Shown here piece by piece: positions 1-8,492 of a stretch of DNA of 48,084 bases. Under the pieces are notes generated by a model. It was given only the letters and a program-made list of their open reading frames with translations, was not told the origin of the DNA and ran no database searches. A program made the position numbers and the translations under genes. Numbering within the stretch: position 1 is the stretch's first letter; each line of letters begins with the position of its first letter. The DNA is from Coriobacteriaceae bacterium AM113-163. Lineage in GTDB: Bacteria > Actinomycetota > Coriobacteriia > Coriobacteriales > Coriobacteriaceae. The stretch covers positions 105,625 to 153,708 of the forward strand of contig JAQDWB010000007.1 in the NCBI GenBank assembly GCA_027673765.1. Reading direction: 5' to 3'.

Positions 1-10
1 ACGAGGATTA

Positions 11-60
11 ATCTTACGTGATACCCGCATCCTATGCAAGAACTTTTTTTTGAAAAGTTT
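11..60 (-). promoter_or_regulatory. Stable-RNA-type promoter pointing out of the window
   Basis: Read on the minus strand, a -35 box TTGCAT (34-39) lies 17 bases from a -10 box TAAGAT (11-16). An A-tract with T-tract (about 41-59) sits just upstream of the -35, like an UP element. The same A-tract/GTnCTTGC arrangement precedes the two tRNA transcription units in this window, so the gene to the left of base 1 is probably a tRNA or rRNA. That target is inference, because it is off the window. Confidence 0.7.
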
Positions 61-141
61 TGCGACGCCCTCTCGAACCTCGCGAAGACATCAGCCACCA
101 CGGAAAGCGCGAGCAAACGCAAACTCGCCGCAAGAGGCCCC

Positions 142-1875
142 CTACAACTCAGCGAGCATGATCCAGGCAGAGCTGTCCTGCGCAAGTCTGCCGTCTGCAA
201 GCGGTGATGAGGTGAGCAGGACCCTGCCCGCCGGCAGCTCCACGGGTGCTGCACCGAAGTTCGTCACGCACGCCCAGCCGTTGTCGCGGCGATAGGCGAT
301 GACGCCGCCCTCAGCGCCCTCGGCACCATCCGCAAGACCGGTGTGCCCGTCAAGATCAAGCCACTTAAGATCGTTGGCGCACCCGCGCAGCTTGCGCCGT
401 AGCCAGAGGGCGTCACGATAGAGCGCAAGCATCGATGTCGGGTCCGCTTCTTCCCTATCGGCAGCGTAATCGGAAAACCATGCAGGCTGCGGCAGATGGG
501 GCGCCGCATCGGCGTCCGCCGGCGAAAACCCAAACGATCCGCCCCGCGCGGGATCGTCCGCCGCCACCCACGGCAGGGGCACACGACAGCCGTCTCGCCC
601 CTTCTCGCGCTTCGGTCCGTGCGTATTGGTCGCAGTGGGATCTTCGAGTGCAGCCCACGGAATGTCAGCCACCTCAAAAAGGCCGAGCCCCTCACCCTGA
701 TACACGTATGCCGAGCCCGGAAGCGCCAGCTCAAGCAAAAGGGCCGCCCGCGCGCGGCGCTCACCGAGTTCGCGGTCCTCGTCATAAGACGACCCGTCGC
801 GTAAGAGCCAGTCGAGCGCAATCTGGTGGTAGCGCGTCGCCTTGATCTGCGGCAGGGCATAGCGCGTCGCCACGCGCGGCACGTCGTGGTTGGAGAGCAC
901 CCAGGTCGAGGCGGAATCGGATTCTATAGCTGCCTTCAAGCCCTCCTCGATCGCAGCGTGCATGTCATCATAGGTCCAAGTGGCCTTGGCAAACTCAAAG
1001 TTGAATGTCTGGCCAAGCTCGCTGGGACGCGCGTAGAGATACTGGCGCTCGGGCAGCACCCACGCCTCGGCAACGGCGCTGCGTGGCGGATCATAGCGGT
1101 CGAACACGCGGCGCCACTCGCGATAGATCTCGTGGACCTCGTTGCGGTCCCACAGCGGATGGGTGCCGTCCTCAACCATGTCATCGCCCTCGGCGAGATG
1201 CCACCGGTCGAGGTCATCGCGGTCGAGATCCTTGGCGAGACCGTGCGCCACATCAATGCGAAAGGCATCGACGCCTCGATCGCTCCAAAACGCCAGGACG
1301 TCACAAAAGAACGCGTGAACCTCGGGGCACGACCAGTCAAAGTCCGGCTGCTCGGGCGTAAACATGTGCAGATACCACTGACCGTCCGCGACGCGCGTCC
1401 AGGCGGGGCCGCCAAAGTTGGCATTCCAATTGGTGGGAGGCAGCTCGCCGTGCTCGCCGCGACCATCGCGGAAGATATAACGGGCGCGCTCGGGCGATCC
1501 GGGGCCGGCGGCAAGAGCGGCTTTGAACCAGGGGTGCTGGTTGGACGAATGGTTGGGCACGATGTCGACGATGACCTTGATGCCGTGCGCGTGAGCCGCA
1601 GCGATCATGTCATCGAAGTCGTCAAGCGAGCCGAGACGTGGGTCGACATCGCAGTAGTCCGCCACATCATAGCCGCCATCAACAAGAGGCGATGGGTAAA
1701 ACGGGCTCAGCCAGATGGCCTCGATACCCAGCCGCTCAAGATAGTCCATCTGCTGGGTAATGCCCGCGATATCGCCCAGACCCGAACCAGTCGAATCCTT
1801 AAACGAGCGCGGGTAGATTTGATAAATCGCGGCATCGGACATCCATGGGCGCGAAGAGGACTTTTCTGTAGCCAT
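142..1875 (-). CDS. GH13 alpha-glucosidase / oligo-1,6-glucosidase
   Basis: A 577-residue cytoplasmic glycoside hydrolase of family 13, expected to release glucose from short alpha-glucosides such as maltose, isomaltose or other malto-oligosaccharides. The (beta/alpha)8 landmarks are in order: IYQIYPRSF (about 18-25), DIVPNHS (104-110), GVDAFRIDVA with nucleophile Asp208, AVAEAW with acid/base Glu270, and SNHDVPR with Asp331. There is no signal peptide. The ATG at 1875 is chosen because GGGAGA precedes it and the family's N-terminus starts there; an in-frame upstream extension adds 30 residues without a good ribosome site. The tRNA terminator at 2013-2044 separates it from the upstream tRNAs, so it is probably transcribed alone. 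Substrate specificity cannot be read from the sequence. Confidence 0.9.
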   Translation of the reverse strand: MATEKSSSRPWMSDAAIYQIYPRSFKDSTGSGLGDIAGITQQMDYLERLGIEAIWLSPFYPSPLVDGGYDVADYCDVDPRLGSLDDFDDMIAAAHAHGIKVIVDIVPNHSSNQHPWFKAALAAGPGSPERARYIFRDGRGEHGELPPTNWNANFGGPAWTRVADGQWYLHMFTPEQPDFDWSCPEVHAFFCDVLAFWSDRGVDAFRIDVAHGLAKDLDRDDLDRWHLAEGDDMVEDGTHPLWDRNEVHEIYREWRRVFDRYDPPRSAVAEAWVLPERQYLYARPSELGQTFNFEFAKATWTYDDMHAAIEEGLKAAIESDSASTWVLSNHDVPRVATRYALPQIKATRYHQIALDWLLRDGSSYDEDRELGERRARAALLLELALPGSAYVYQGEGLGLFEVADIPWAALEDPTATNTHGPKREKGRDGCRVPLPWVAADDPARGGSFGFSPADADAAPHLPQPAWFSDYAADREEADPTSMLALYRDALWLRRKLRGCANDLKWLDLDGHTGLADGAEGAEGGVIAYRRDNGWACVTNFGAAPVELPAGRVLLTSSPLADGRLAQDSSAWIMLAEL

Positions 1876-2012
1876 GGGATGAGTCTCCCTTGCAACGAGG
1901 TTTTGCGAGATGCCCACGATGATACGCCCAAAGCGGACATTCGCGGCAAACAACGCCACAGCCACGCCCCAAACGCTCGCTCCCTCTCGGGTTCGAGCCC
2001 AAGCGACGGGTA

Positions 2013-2044
2013 CGAAAAAGCCCGGCTACCGTAGTAGTCGGGCT
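2013..2044 (-). terminator. Intrinsic terminator of the tRNA-Gly-Cys-Gly operon
   Basis: On the minus strand AGCCCG pairs with CGGGCT (2020-2025 with 2039-2044), and a run of five T follows. It sits 9 bases after the last tRNA and before the alpha-glucosidase gene. Confidence 0.8.
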
Positions 2045-2052
2045 GCTGCGTT

Positions 2053-2128
2053 TGGAGCGGACAACGGGGCTCGAACCCGCGACCCCAACCTTGGCAAGGT
2101 TGTGCTCTACCAACTGAGCCATGTCCGC
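2053..2128 (-). tRNA. tRNA-Gly (GCC), copy 1, CCA encoded
   Basis: A 76-base cloverleaf. Acceptor strands GCGGACA and TGTCCGC pair, the anticodon loop is TTGCCAA (anticodon GCC), the T-arm is GGGTTCGAGCCC, and the 3' CCA is encoded at 2053-2055. It is identical in sequence to the copy at 2279-2354. A GC hairpin (2144-2161) separates it from tRNA-Cys and may guide processing. Confidence 0.97.
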
Positions 2129-2170
2129 ATATGTAAAACAAAACGGGCGCCGGAGCGCCCGGATGCTGCC

Positions 2171-2244
2171 TGGAGGCGAAGCCCGGATTCGAACCGGGGG
2201 TAAAGGCTTTGCAGGCCTCTGCCTTACCACTTGGCCACTTCGCC
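2171..2244 (-). tRNA. tRNA-Cys (GCA), CCA encoded
   Basis: A 74-base cloverleaf with acceptor GGCGAAG/CTTCGCC, anticodon loop CTGCAAA (anticodon GCA), T-loop GGTTCGAATCC, and encoded CCA at 2171-2173. It lies between two identical tRNA-Gly genes. A hairpin GGACCG/CGGTCC at 2251-2268 separates it from the upstream tRNA-Gly. Confidence 0.97.
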
Positions 2245-2278
2245 GAAAAAGGACCGCCTAAACGGTCCGGAAATGCAA

Positions 2279-2354
2279 TGGAGCGGACAACGGGGCTCGA
2301 ACCCGCGACCCCAACCTTGGCAAGGTTGTGCTCTACCAACTGAGCCATGTCCGC
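2279..2354 (-). tRNA. tRNA-Gly (GCC), copy 2, CCA encoded
   Basis: First gene of the minus-strand tRNA operon and identical to copy 1, including acceptor GCGGACA, anticodon GCC and encoded CCA (2279-2281). Two identical Gly genes around one Cys gene point to a local duplication. Confidence 0.97.
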
Positions 2355-2366
2355 TTGCGGGTTATT

Positions 2367-2416
2367 AATTTACGCGAGTTGTCCAAAAGACGCAAGTACT
2401 TTTTTCAAAAAACTTG
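2367..2416 (-). promoter_or_regulatory. Promoter of the tRNA-Gly-Cys-Gly operon
   Basis: On the minus strand the -35 box is TTGCGT (2390-2395), the spacer 17 bases and the -10 box TAAATT (2367-2372). A T-tract/A-tract block (TTTTTTGAAAAAAGT) lies directly upstream, as at the tRNA-Leu promoter. The -10 box is 13 bases from the first tRNA base. Confidence 0.75.
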
Positions 2417-2459
2417 TCTGCCGCATGTTCTTAGTAGCTAAACGCGCTAAAGCGATTGG

Positions 2460-3206
2460 CTAGGCACACGACTCCAGCGCTCCGCTAAACAGCTTCACCA
2501 TCTGCACGCGCGTGCCGGCGCCGTCCGTACGACGAGCAACCTCCACGTTATCGACGAGCATACGCATAAGCTTGATACCACGGCCGCGCTCCTCTGATGC
2601 GACCGGTTCGCTCGTTTCATCGATAGAATAGCCGGCACCTCGATCAAGCACCTCAACCACAACGCGATCGCTATAGGCCTGAACCGTCAGGACGCAGCCG
2701 ATACCGCCCGCATGGTCATAGGCATTACCCAGCGCCTCCCCCGACGCCAATGCGACATCGTAGCGCTCGTCACGGCGCAACGGAAGCGATTCAAGGAGTT
2801 CGGCGATGCGATGTCGGTAGTATGGAAGATTCTCGATACCCTGACGGACCTCGACGCTCTTACTCCAGCGAGGCAGCTCCCCCACCGGAATGGCGGGAAT
2901 AGACTCCCGTGCCGGCCCCGCGACATGAAGGATATCGACAAGCCGAGCAATCTCCAAAAAGCGAACAACTCCACCTGATGCATTGACGAGCGAAAGCAGG
3001 CCTTCTCGCCTCATGAGCTCACGAGCGCGCGTAAGCAGGAATGCCAGGCCCGTCGAATCGATAAAGCTAACAGCCTGACAGTTGATGACGACACGACGCA
3101 CGCCGCGGCCAATCAAAGCATCCAACCGCCGACGCAGCGCAGGCACCGTGGCGATGTCGATATCGCCTGGTGGCGTCAAAACCGCTATGTCATTCCACTC
3201 ATTCAT
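2460..3206 (-). CDS. Fused STAS domain - HATPase (anti-anti-sigma plus anti-sigma kinase type)
   Basis: A 248-residue protein. Residues 1-105 are a STAS domain (SpoIIAA/RsbV type) with the phospho-acceptor context FIDSTG (Ser51). Residues 115-245 are a GHKL serine-kinase-type ATPase (SpoIIAB/RsbW type): N-box with Glu157 and Asn161, G1 box DRGAG (188-192), G2 box RGRGIKLM (207-214). In the known partner-switching systems these two domains are separate proteins that bind each other; here one chain carries both. It lies 78 bases after the PP2C phosphatase gene, which would dephosphorylate the STAS serine. No sigma factor lies nearby, so the output target is unknown. The start is uncertain: ATG at 3206 is preferred, but TTG at 3224 is possible. 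Confidence 0.85.
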   Translation of the reverse strand: MNEWNDIAVLTPPGDIDIATVPALRRRLDALIGRGVRRVVINCQAVSFIDSTGLAFLLTRARELMRREGLLSLVNASGGVVRFLEIARLVDILHVAGPARESIPAIPVGELPRWSKSVEVRQGIENLPYYRHRIAELLESLPLRRDERYDVALASGEALGNAYDHAGGIGCVLTVQAYSDRVVVEVLDRGAGYSIDETSEPVASEERGRGIKLMRMLVDNVEVARRTDGAGTRVQMVKLFSGALESCA

Positions 3207-3284
3207 ACGACCATGGTTCCCCAAAAAAGCCCACTCGATGCATTCGTTTCCCCAACCGTACGGATTCAGCCCGCCCAGCGTCGT

Positions 3285-5630
3285 CTATGAACGACCCCGT
3301 AAAAACTCAAGGGACACCAATGCAATGTCATCGTCCAGCGCCGATTCGGTAAATCGGTCAAGCTCGCCCAAGACCTTGCCGCAAATGCCCGACACGCCCT
3401 CACCCGAGACAGAGAGCAGAAGGTCGCGAAGGCGCTGCTCGCCAAAGAAAGCACCCGAGCGGTCACGCGCTTCGATTGTTCCGTCGGTGTACATAAATAG
3501 CATGTCACCAGGAGCGAACGTAAACACGCCTGTCTCGTATACCATGCTCTCAAAGGCACCGATTACCCCCGATTGGCATCCAAGCAGCTCGACCTCCCCC
3601 CCACGGGCCTCGCCGCCACCCAGCGGCATCGACTCTGGCCTGATGACCATGGTCGGAGGATGGCCCGCCGAACAATACGTTGCGCGTCCGGCTTTAAGGT
3701 CAATCTTGGCGATAAAGGCCGTCACGAACGTCTCGACCCTCGAAAAGCCCATGAGCATGCTGTTAAGGGAGCGTGCCATGCGGGCCGGTCCAGCGCCCTC
3801 CCAGGCATATGCCGTCAGGGCCGTCTTGACGAGCGCGGACATCGATGCAGCCTCAATGCCTTTGCCAGACACATCGCCCAGAATCATGACGGCGCAATCG
3901 TCGGGAAGACGGATGAGCGTATAGAAATCGCCGCCGACCAACGCCGAATTCGTGGCAGACAGGTACACCGAATCGGTTGCGATACCCGGAACATCCCCCA
4001 GGGAATTTCTCATGCCAATCTGAAGGGTCTGAGCGATATGGCGCTCCTCGCGCTTTTGAGATTCGCCTTCGTAGATCAGTTCAAAGTCATGCGCCAAGTG
4101 CACCAAGTAGTCATATTCGAGGTCATCAATCGGCTCTTGGCTACCATCACGAAGCAGCAGCGCGCGCGTAGTCGGGCTCTTCGCAACAGAAGCAGGAACA
4201 ATCGCGTCGTTACTGTGCTTGCCATCACCCTCAGAGCGCGGGCGCCCCGCCTCGATGCCGGAGTCGACGTAGAGACCTTGACAAGGCAGACCATGCGCCC
4301 TAAGCCAGCCTCCCATAGGCATCGATTCGTCAACGCGAGTTATACGGACGTGTTTAAGGTCCTCGGCACTCGTGCCGCCCAAAACAGATGCCTCAAAGCC
4401 ATCAGGGCCAGCCCCCAGACGTGCCGCCGGCGCCGTCGTGGAAAAGAATAGCTTCTCGGGATCGTCCGGCAAAACAACGCGACTGCCGCCTTCAAAATCT
4501 ATGACGTAGGAGTCCAGACTGGCGTCATACTCAACAGGACAAAAATGGCAGTTGAGCATATTGCAGATCTCGGACGATACCGCCTGGGTAGCCGCGGCGG
4601 AATCGTCTAGAAAGGTAAACAACTCATCACGTAAGACATTGAGCGAGCGGCCGAGCTCGGCCGTACGACGAGAGCGAAGGCTCGATGCCATGCCGACCAG
4701 CTGGATAGACAGGTAATCGCAAATGACCTCGAGTACATTAACGTCATAGGCGAGCGGTGCCTGGGGGCGTTTCCAACCAACTTCCAGCACGCCAAGGATC
4801 TGCGTACCGTAAAAAACGGGAAGACAAATCTCGCTGCGGTACGGAGGCATATCCTGCACGCGCAACAGGTGCTTAGAACGATTGTCCAAGTCCATGAACA
4901 TACCGGAGGCGGCCCTATCGCCCTCAAGGTCCTGTTGAATCGACAAGCGACAGGCACGCGACTCGCGAAGAACATACGTCGGAATGCCAGCGCCATACGG
5001 CAAAAACTCGGGCAGGTAGCTATCGTACAGCTCCTTGGAAACACCGCGTAGCTTAAAACCGCCGCTCTCAGAAAAATAGATAGCGGCACCCGAAGCATCG
5101 AGCGTTCCTACAAGCTGGTTCAAAACGGTATCAAGCAGGCTGGGCAACTCATCGGAGCCCACAGTGCTCATAATGACCGAGAGCGTGCCAGAGAGACGTT
5201 TGTTCGCCACTCTAAGCTCCGATAACGCACGCTTGAGTTGACGGTCGTGAGAATACTGTTCCTCGATACTGTGAAGCGCCACCAGGACACGTGGTGCACG
5301 GCGCCCAAAGATGCGTGGAGGCGTTACGGAGCCCGCACGAACCAAGACGGGGATAAAAGAGCCGTCACTTAGCTTGAGCATCAGTTCGTTCTCGGAGCCA
5401 TCAGTTTCAAATGGCAGACGATGTTCCGTCGCACGTTCAAAAGCGGACGAGTACAGGACGTCTTTAACATCTCCACCGATGACGTCGGCGCGTTCCTCGC
5501 ACATCAAACCAAGTAAGCGATTATTCACATGCAGAATGGTTCCGTCGAGTTCGCAGATGATGACAGCATCGCTCGTGATCTCGACTAGTTGGGCAACGTC
5601 TGCCCACTCGTTGCGTTCAAGCGTTTCCAT
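3285..5630 (-). CDS. PAS-GAF-PP2C (SpoIIE/RsbU-type) serine phosphatase
   Basis: A 781-residue soluble signalling phosphatase. Residues about 10-120 form a PAS domain and about 150-315 a GAF domain; about 340-520 is a second region that may be another degenerate GAF. About 530-781 is the SpoIIE/PP2C domain, whose metal-binding motifs are GGDFY (~566-570), GDVSGKG (~585-591), SAGHPP (~655), YTDG (~714) and DDDIA (~766). It should dephosphorylate the STAS serine of the downstream protein in response to whatever PAS/GAF senses; the ligand is not readable. The ATG at 5630 follows GGTGGGG; a GTG at 5642 lies inside that ribosome site and is less likely. The tRNA-Leu terminator ends only about 25 bases upstream, leaving little room for a promoter. 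Confidence 0.9.
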   Translation of the reverse strand: METLERNEWADVAQLVEITSDAVIICELDGTILHVNNRLLGLMCEERADVIGGDVKDVLYSSAFERATEHRLPFETDGSENELMLKLSDGSFIPVLVRAGSVTPPRIFGRRAPRVLVALHSIEEQYSHDRQLKRALSELRVANKRLSGTLSVIMSTVGSDELPSLLDTVLNQLVGTLDASGAAIYFSESGGFKLRGVSKELYDSYLPEFLPYGAGIPTYVLRESRACRLSIQQDLEGDRAASGMFMDLDNRSKHLLRVQDMPPYRSEICLPVFYGTQILGVLEVGWKRPQAPLAYDVNVLEVICDYLSIQLVGMASSLRSRRTAELGRSLNVLRDELFTFLDDSAAATQAVSSEICNMLNCHFCPVEYDASLDSYVIDFEGGSRVVLPDDPEKLFFSTTAPAARLGAGPDGFEASVLGGTSAEDLKHVRITRVDESMPMGGWLRAHGLPCQGLYVDSGIEAGRPRSEGDGKHSNDAIVPASVAKSPTTRALLLRDGSQEPIDDLEYDYLVHLAHDFELIYEGESQKREERHIAQTLQIGMRNSLGDVPGIATDSVYLSATNSALVGGDFYTLIRLPDDCAVMILGDVSGKGIEAASMSALVKTALTAYAWEGAGPARMARSLNSMLMGFSRVETFVTAFIAKIDLKAGRATYCSAGHPPTMVIRPESMPLGGGEARGGEVELLGCQSGVIGAFESMVYETGVFTFAPGDMLFMYTDGTIEARDRSGAFFGEQRLRDLLLSVSGEGVSGICGKVLGELDRFTESALDDDIALVSLEFLRGRS

Positions 5631-5654
5631 CGTGGACCCCACCGTCTATCGGTA

Positions 5655-5678
5655 ACAAAAAAGCCTCCGAAGAGGCTT
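5655..5678 (-). terminator. Terminator after tRNA-Leu
   Basis: On the minus strand AAGCCTC pairs with GAGGCTT across a TTCG loop, followed by a T run (stem 5661-5667 with 5672-5678). It lies between tRNA-Leu and the PP2C phosphatase gene. Confidence 0.85.
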
Positions 5679-5689
5679 CTCAGATGCGA

Positions 5690-5779
5690 TGGTGTCGGAG
5701 GCGGGACTTGAACCCGCATGACCAAAAAGCGGTCACTAGCACCTCAAGCTAGCGCGTCTGCCAATTCCGCCACTCCGAC
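5690..5779 (-). tRNA. tRNA-Leu (GAG), CCA encoded
   Basis: A 90-base type II tRNA. Acceptor GTCGGAG/CTCCGAC pairs, the anticodon loop is TTGAGGT (anticodon GAG), and a long variable arm GACCGC-TTTTT-GGTC is present. The T-loop is GGGTTCAAGTCCC and CCA is encoded at 5690-5692. It is a single-gene transcription unit. Confidence 0.96.
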
Positions 5780-5836
5780 ATGCTATGTTGTTGATTCGCG
5801 GTTCGTTTTGTTGAACCCGCGCGTTCAACGAGGAAG

Positions 5837-5890
5837 ATAATAACCTATGATTCGAGAACTGTGCAAGCACTTTTTTGAAAAAAGTTTACG
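5837..5890 (-). promoter_or_regulatory. Promoter of tRNA-Leu
   Basis: On the minus strand the -35 box is TTGCAC (5861-5866). The -10 box is TATTAT (5837-5842, 18-base spacer) or TTATTA (17-base spacer). The sequence ACTTTTTTCAAAAAAGT, a 17-bp perfect palindrome, abuts the -35 on its upstream side. Confidence 0.75.
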
Positions 5891-5923
5891 AATTTGTAGA
5901 TGCGCAGGTAGATCTGTATGTCC

Positions 5924-6048
5924 GGCCCCGAATCGGTGTTGCCTCCCGGCGCGTCCTCGGGCATGAGCGATATTTTGCTACGCACTTCGTGCTGCAAAAT
6001 ATCGCTCCCCCTGCGGAATGCGCCGGGAGGCAGCACCGATTCGGGGCC
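5924..6048 (+). repeat. Structured palindromic element, copy 1
   Basis: A 125-bp imperfect palindrome. The outer arms are 29 bp (5924-5952 with 6020-6048, one mismatch). A 12 x 12 internal loop follows (5953-5964 and 6008-6019), then a 14-bp inner stem (5965-5978 with 5994-6007) and a 15-base apical part (5979-5993) that forms GCAC-TTC-GTGC. Copy 2, in opposite orientation, shares three blocks: TCCTCGGrCATG, TrCGCrCTwCGyGCT and CCTGCGGAATG. The stem sequences differ but stay paired. I know no named family that matches; it is best described as a MITE/REP-like or structured-RNA repeat. Confidence 0.8.
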
Positions 6049-6104
6049 TACCAACACATACTCCAGGCACAGTTCTCAAACATGTTCTGGGGGCTGATAC
6101 AAAT

Positions 6105-6169
6105 TTGGTGGCTCGGCTTTGCCGAGCCCTTATATGGTGAGGCCGGAGCCAAAGCTCCGGCCTCACCAA
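6105..6169. repeat. Double hairpin (nested inverted repeats)
   Basis: Two adjacent perfect hairpins: GGCTCGGC-TTT-GCCGAGCC (6110-6128) and a 14-bp stem 6136-6149 with 6154-6167 around a CAAA loop. The flanks TTGGTG (6105-6110) and CACCAA (6164-6169) can also pair, which would enclose both hairpins. Neither has a T run on the minus strand, so it is not a clear intrinsic terminator. Confidence 0.7.
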
Positions 6170-6230
6170 CTTTCCTATTAGATTAAGTGAGCGATCAAGG
6201 AATCTCACTCCCCTCTGCCGCGTTAACGCA

Positions 6231-6354
6231 GGGCCCGCCCTGGTGTTGCTTTTCAGAACATTCCGCAGGACGGAGGAAGCCCCGCAGCGCGTAGCGCGCA
6301 GCGGGGCTTCCGACATGTCCGAGGATGTTCTGAAAAGTAACACCAGGCGGGCCC
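6231..6354 (-). repeat. Structured palindromic element, copy 2
   Basis: A 124-bp imperfect palindrome. Outer arms are 6231-6261 with 6325-6354 (one bulge, one G.T), the internal loop is 13 x 13 (6262-6274 and 6312-6324), the inner stem is 11 bp (6275-6285 with 6301-6311), and the apical part is 15 bases (6286-6300). Conserved blocks on the minus strand are TCCTCGGACATG (6314-6325), the apical block, and CCTGCGGAATG (6259-6269). It begins 16 bases after the oppF stop, so it would lie in the 3' end of the opp transcript. Relative to copy 1, the apical stem pair A-T is replaced by G-C. Confidence 0.8.
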
Positions 6355-6370
6355 GGACGATAACAACCAG

Positions 6371-7398
<1,028 letters not shown>

Positions 7399-7399
<1 letters not shown>

Positions 7400-8490
7400 T
7401 ACGCCTCGCCTCCCTTCTTGGAATCCTTGCGCGTGCGGGACGTCTCAGGGGCGTTCTTGAGGAACTCGGGGTCACCGGAATAATGGCACGCAGAATAGTG
7501 GCCGGACTCGGTGACAACGCGCTCGGGGCGCTGCTTGCGGCACTTGTCAGTCGCATAGGGGCAACGAGGGGAGAAGACGCAGCCCTCAGGCAGGTTCATG
7601 AGCGAGGGCGGATTGCCGTGAATCGGCGTAAGCGGCTTCTTCTCATCGATGGCCTGCTCCGGGATGGAACGGATAAGACCCCAAGTATAGGGATGGCGGC
7701 TCTCATAGAAGATCTCGTCAGCAGTACCGAACTCGACGGGACGGCCGGCATACATAACCATGATCTTGTCGGCCATGTCGGCGACAACGCCCAGGTCGTG
7801 AGTAATCATGATGATGGCGTTGCCGTTCTTCTCCTGCATTTCCTGCATGAGCTCAATAATCTGAGCCTGGATGGTAACGTCCAGAGCCGTCGTGGGCTCG
7901 TCGGCAATCAGAATATCGGGATCGCAGGCAAGAGCCATGGCGATCATGACACGCTGACGCATACCGCCGGAGAACTGGTGCGGATACTCGTTGACGCGCT
8001 TCTCGGGCTCTGGAATACCCACGAGGTCCAAGAGCTCGGTGGCGCGCTTGAGCGCCTCCTGCTTGGAGTAGCCACGGTGCAGACGAAGTCCCTCGCCCAC
8101 CTGCTTGCCGATCTTATAGACCGGGTTCAGGGAGGTCATAGGATCCTGGAAGATCATCGCGATATCGTTGCCGCGAATATGTTGCATTTCTTCCTCGGTC
8201 ATCTCGAGGATCGAACGACCGCGGTAGCGAACGTCGCCGCCCTCAATCTTTCCCGGAGGCATCGAGATGAGGCCCATGATGGTCATGGCGGTCACGGACT
8301 TACCAGAGCCGGACTCACCGACGACACCCAGGGTCTCACCGCGATCGAGCGTGTAGGACACACCGTCGACGGCGCGAACGACGCCATCCTCGGTGTGGAA
8401 ATACATCTTAAGGTCATCGACCTCGAGCAGATGCTGGCCCTCGGGAACCGGCTGGTCCTTCAGGTCCACATAGTTCTTGTTCTTCTTCAT
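7399..8490 (-). CDS. oppD: Oligopeptide ABC transporter ATPase OppD
   Basis: A 363-residue partner of OppF. Walker A GESGSGKS (58-65), signature SGGMRQ (174-179), Walker B IADEP (195-199) and His231 are intact. The C-terminal CxxxxxCxxxxxxC...C set (Cys304, 310, 317, 335) is retained; I recall that actinobacterial OppD binds an iron-sulfur cluster at this site. Start ATG at 8490 is two bases after the oppC stop, with GAAGGAC upstream inside oppC. Confidence 0.93.
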
Positions 8491-8492
8491 CC

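Noticed and set aside
107..128. Small GCGAG/CTCGC hairpin after the alpha-glucosidase
   Set aside because: The stem is five base pairs with no clear T run, so it does not support a terminator call.
1981..2010. T-arm-like sequence GGGTTCGAGCCC near 1988
   Set aside because: The self-complementary stretch is too short to form a T-arm with seven-base loop, and no cloverleaf can be built around it.
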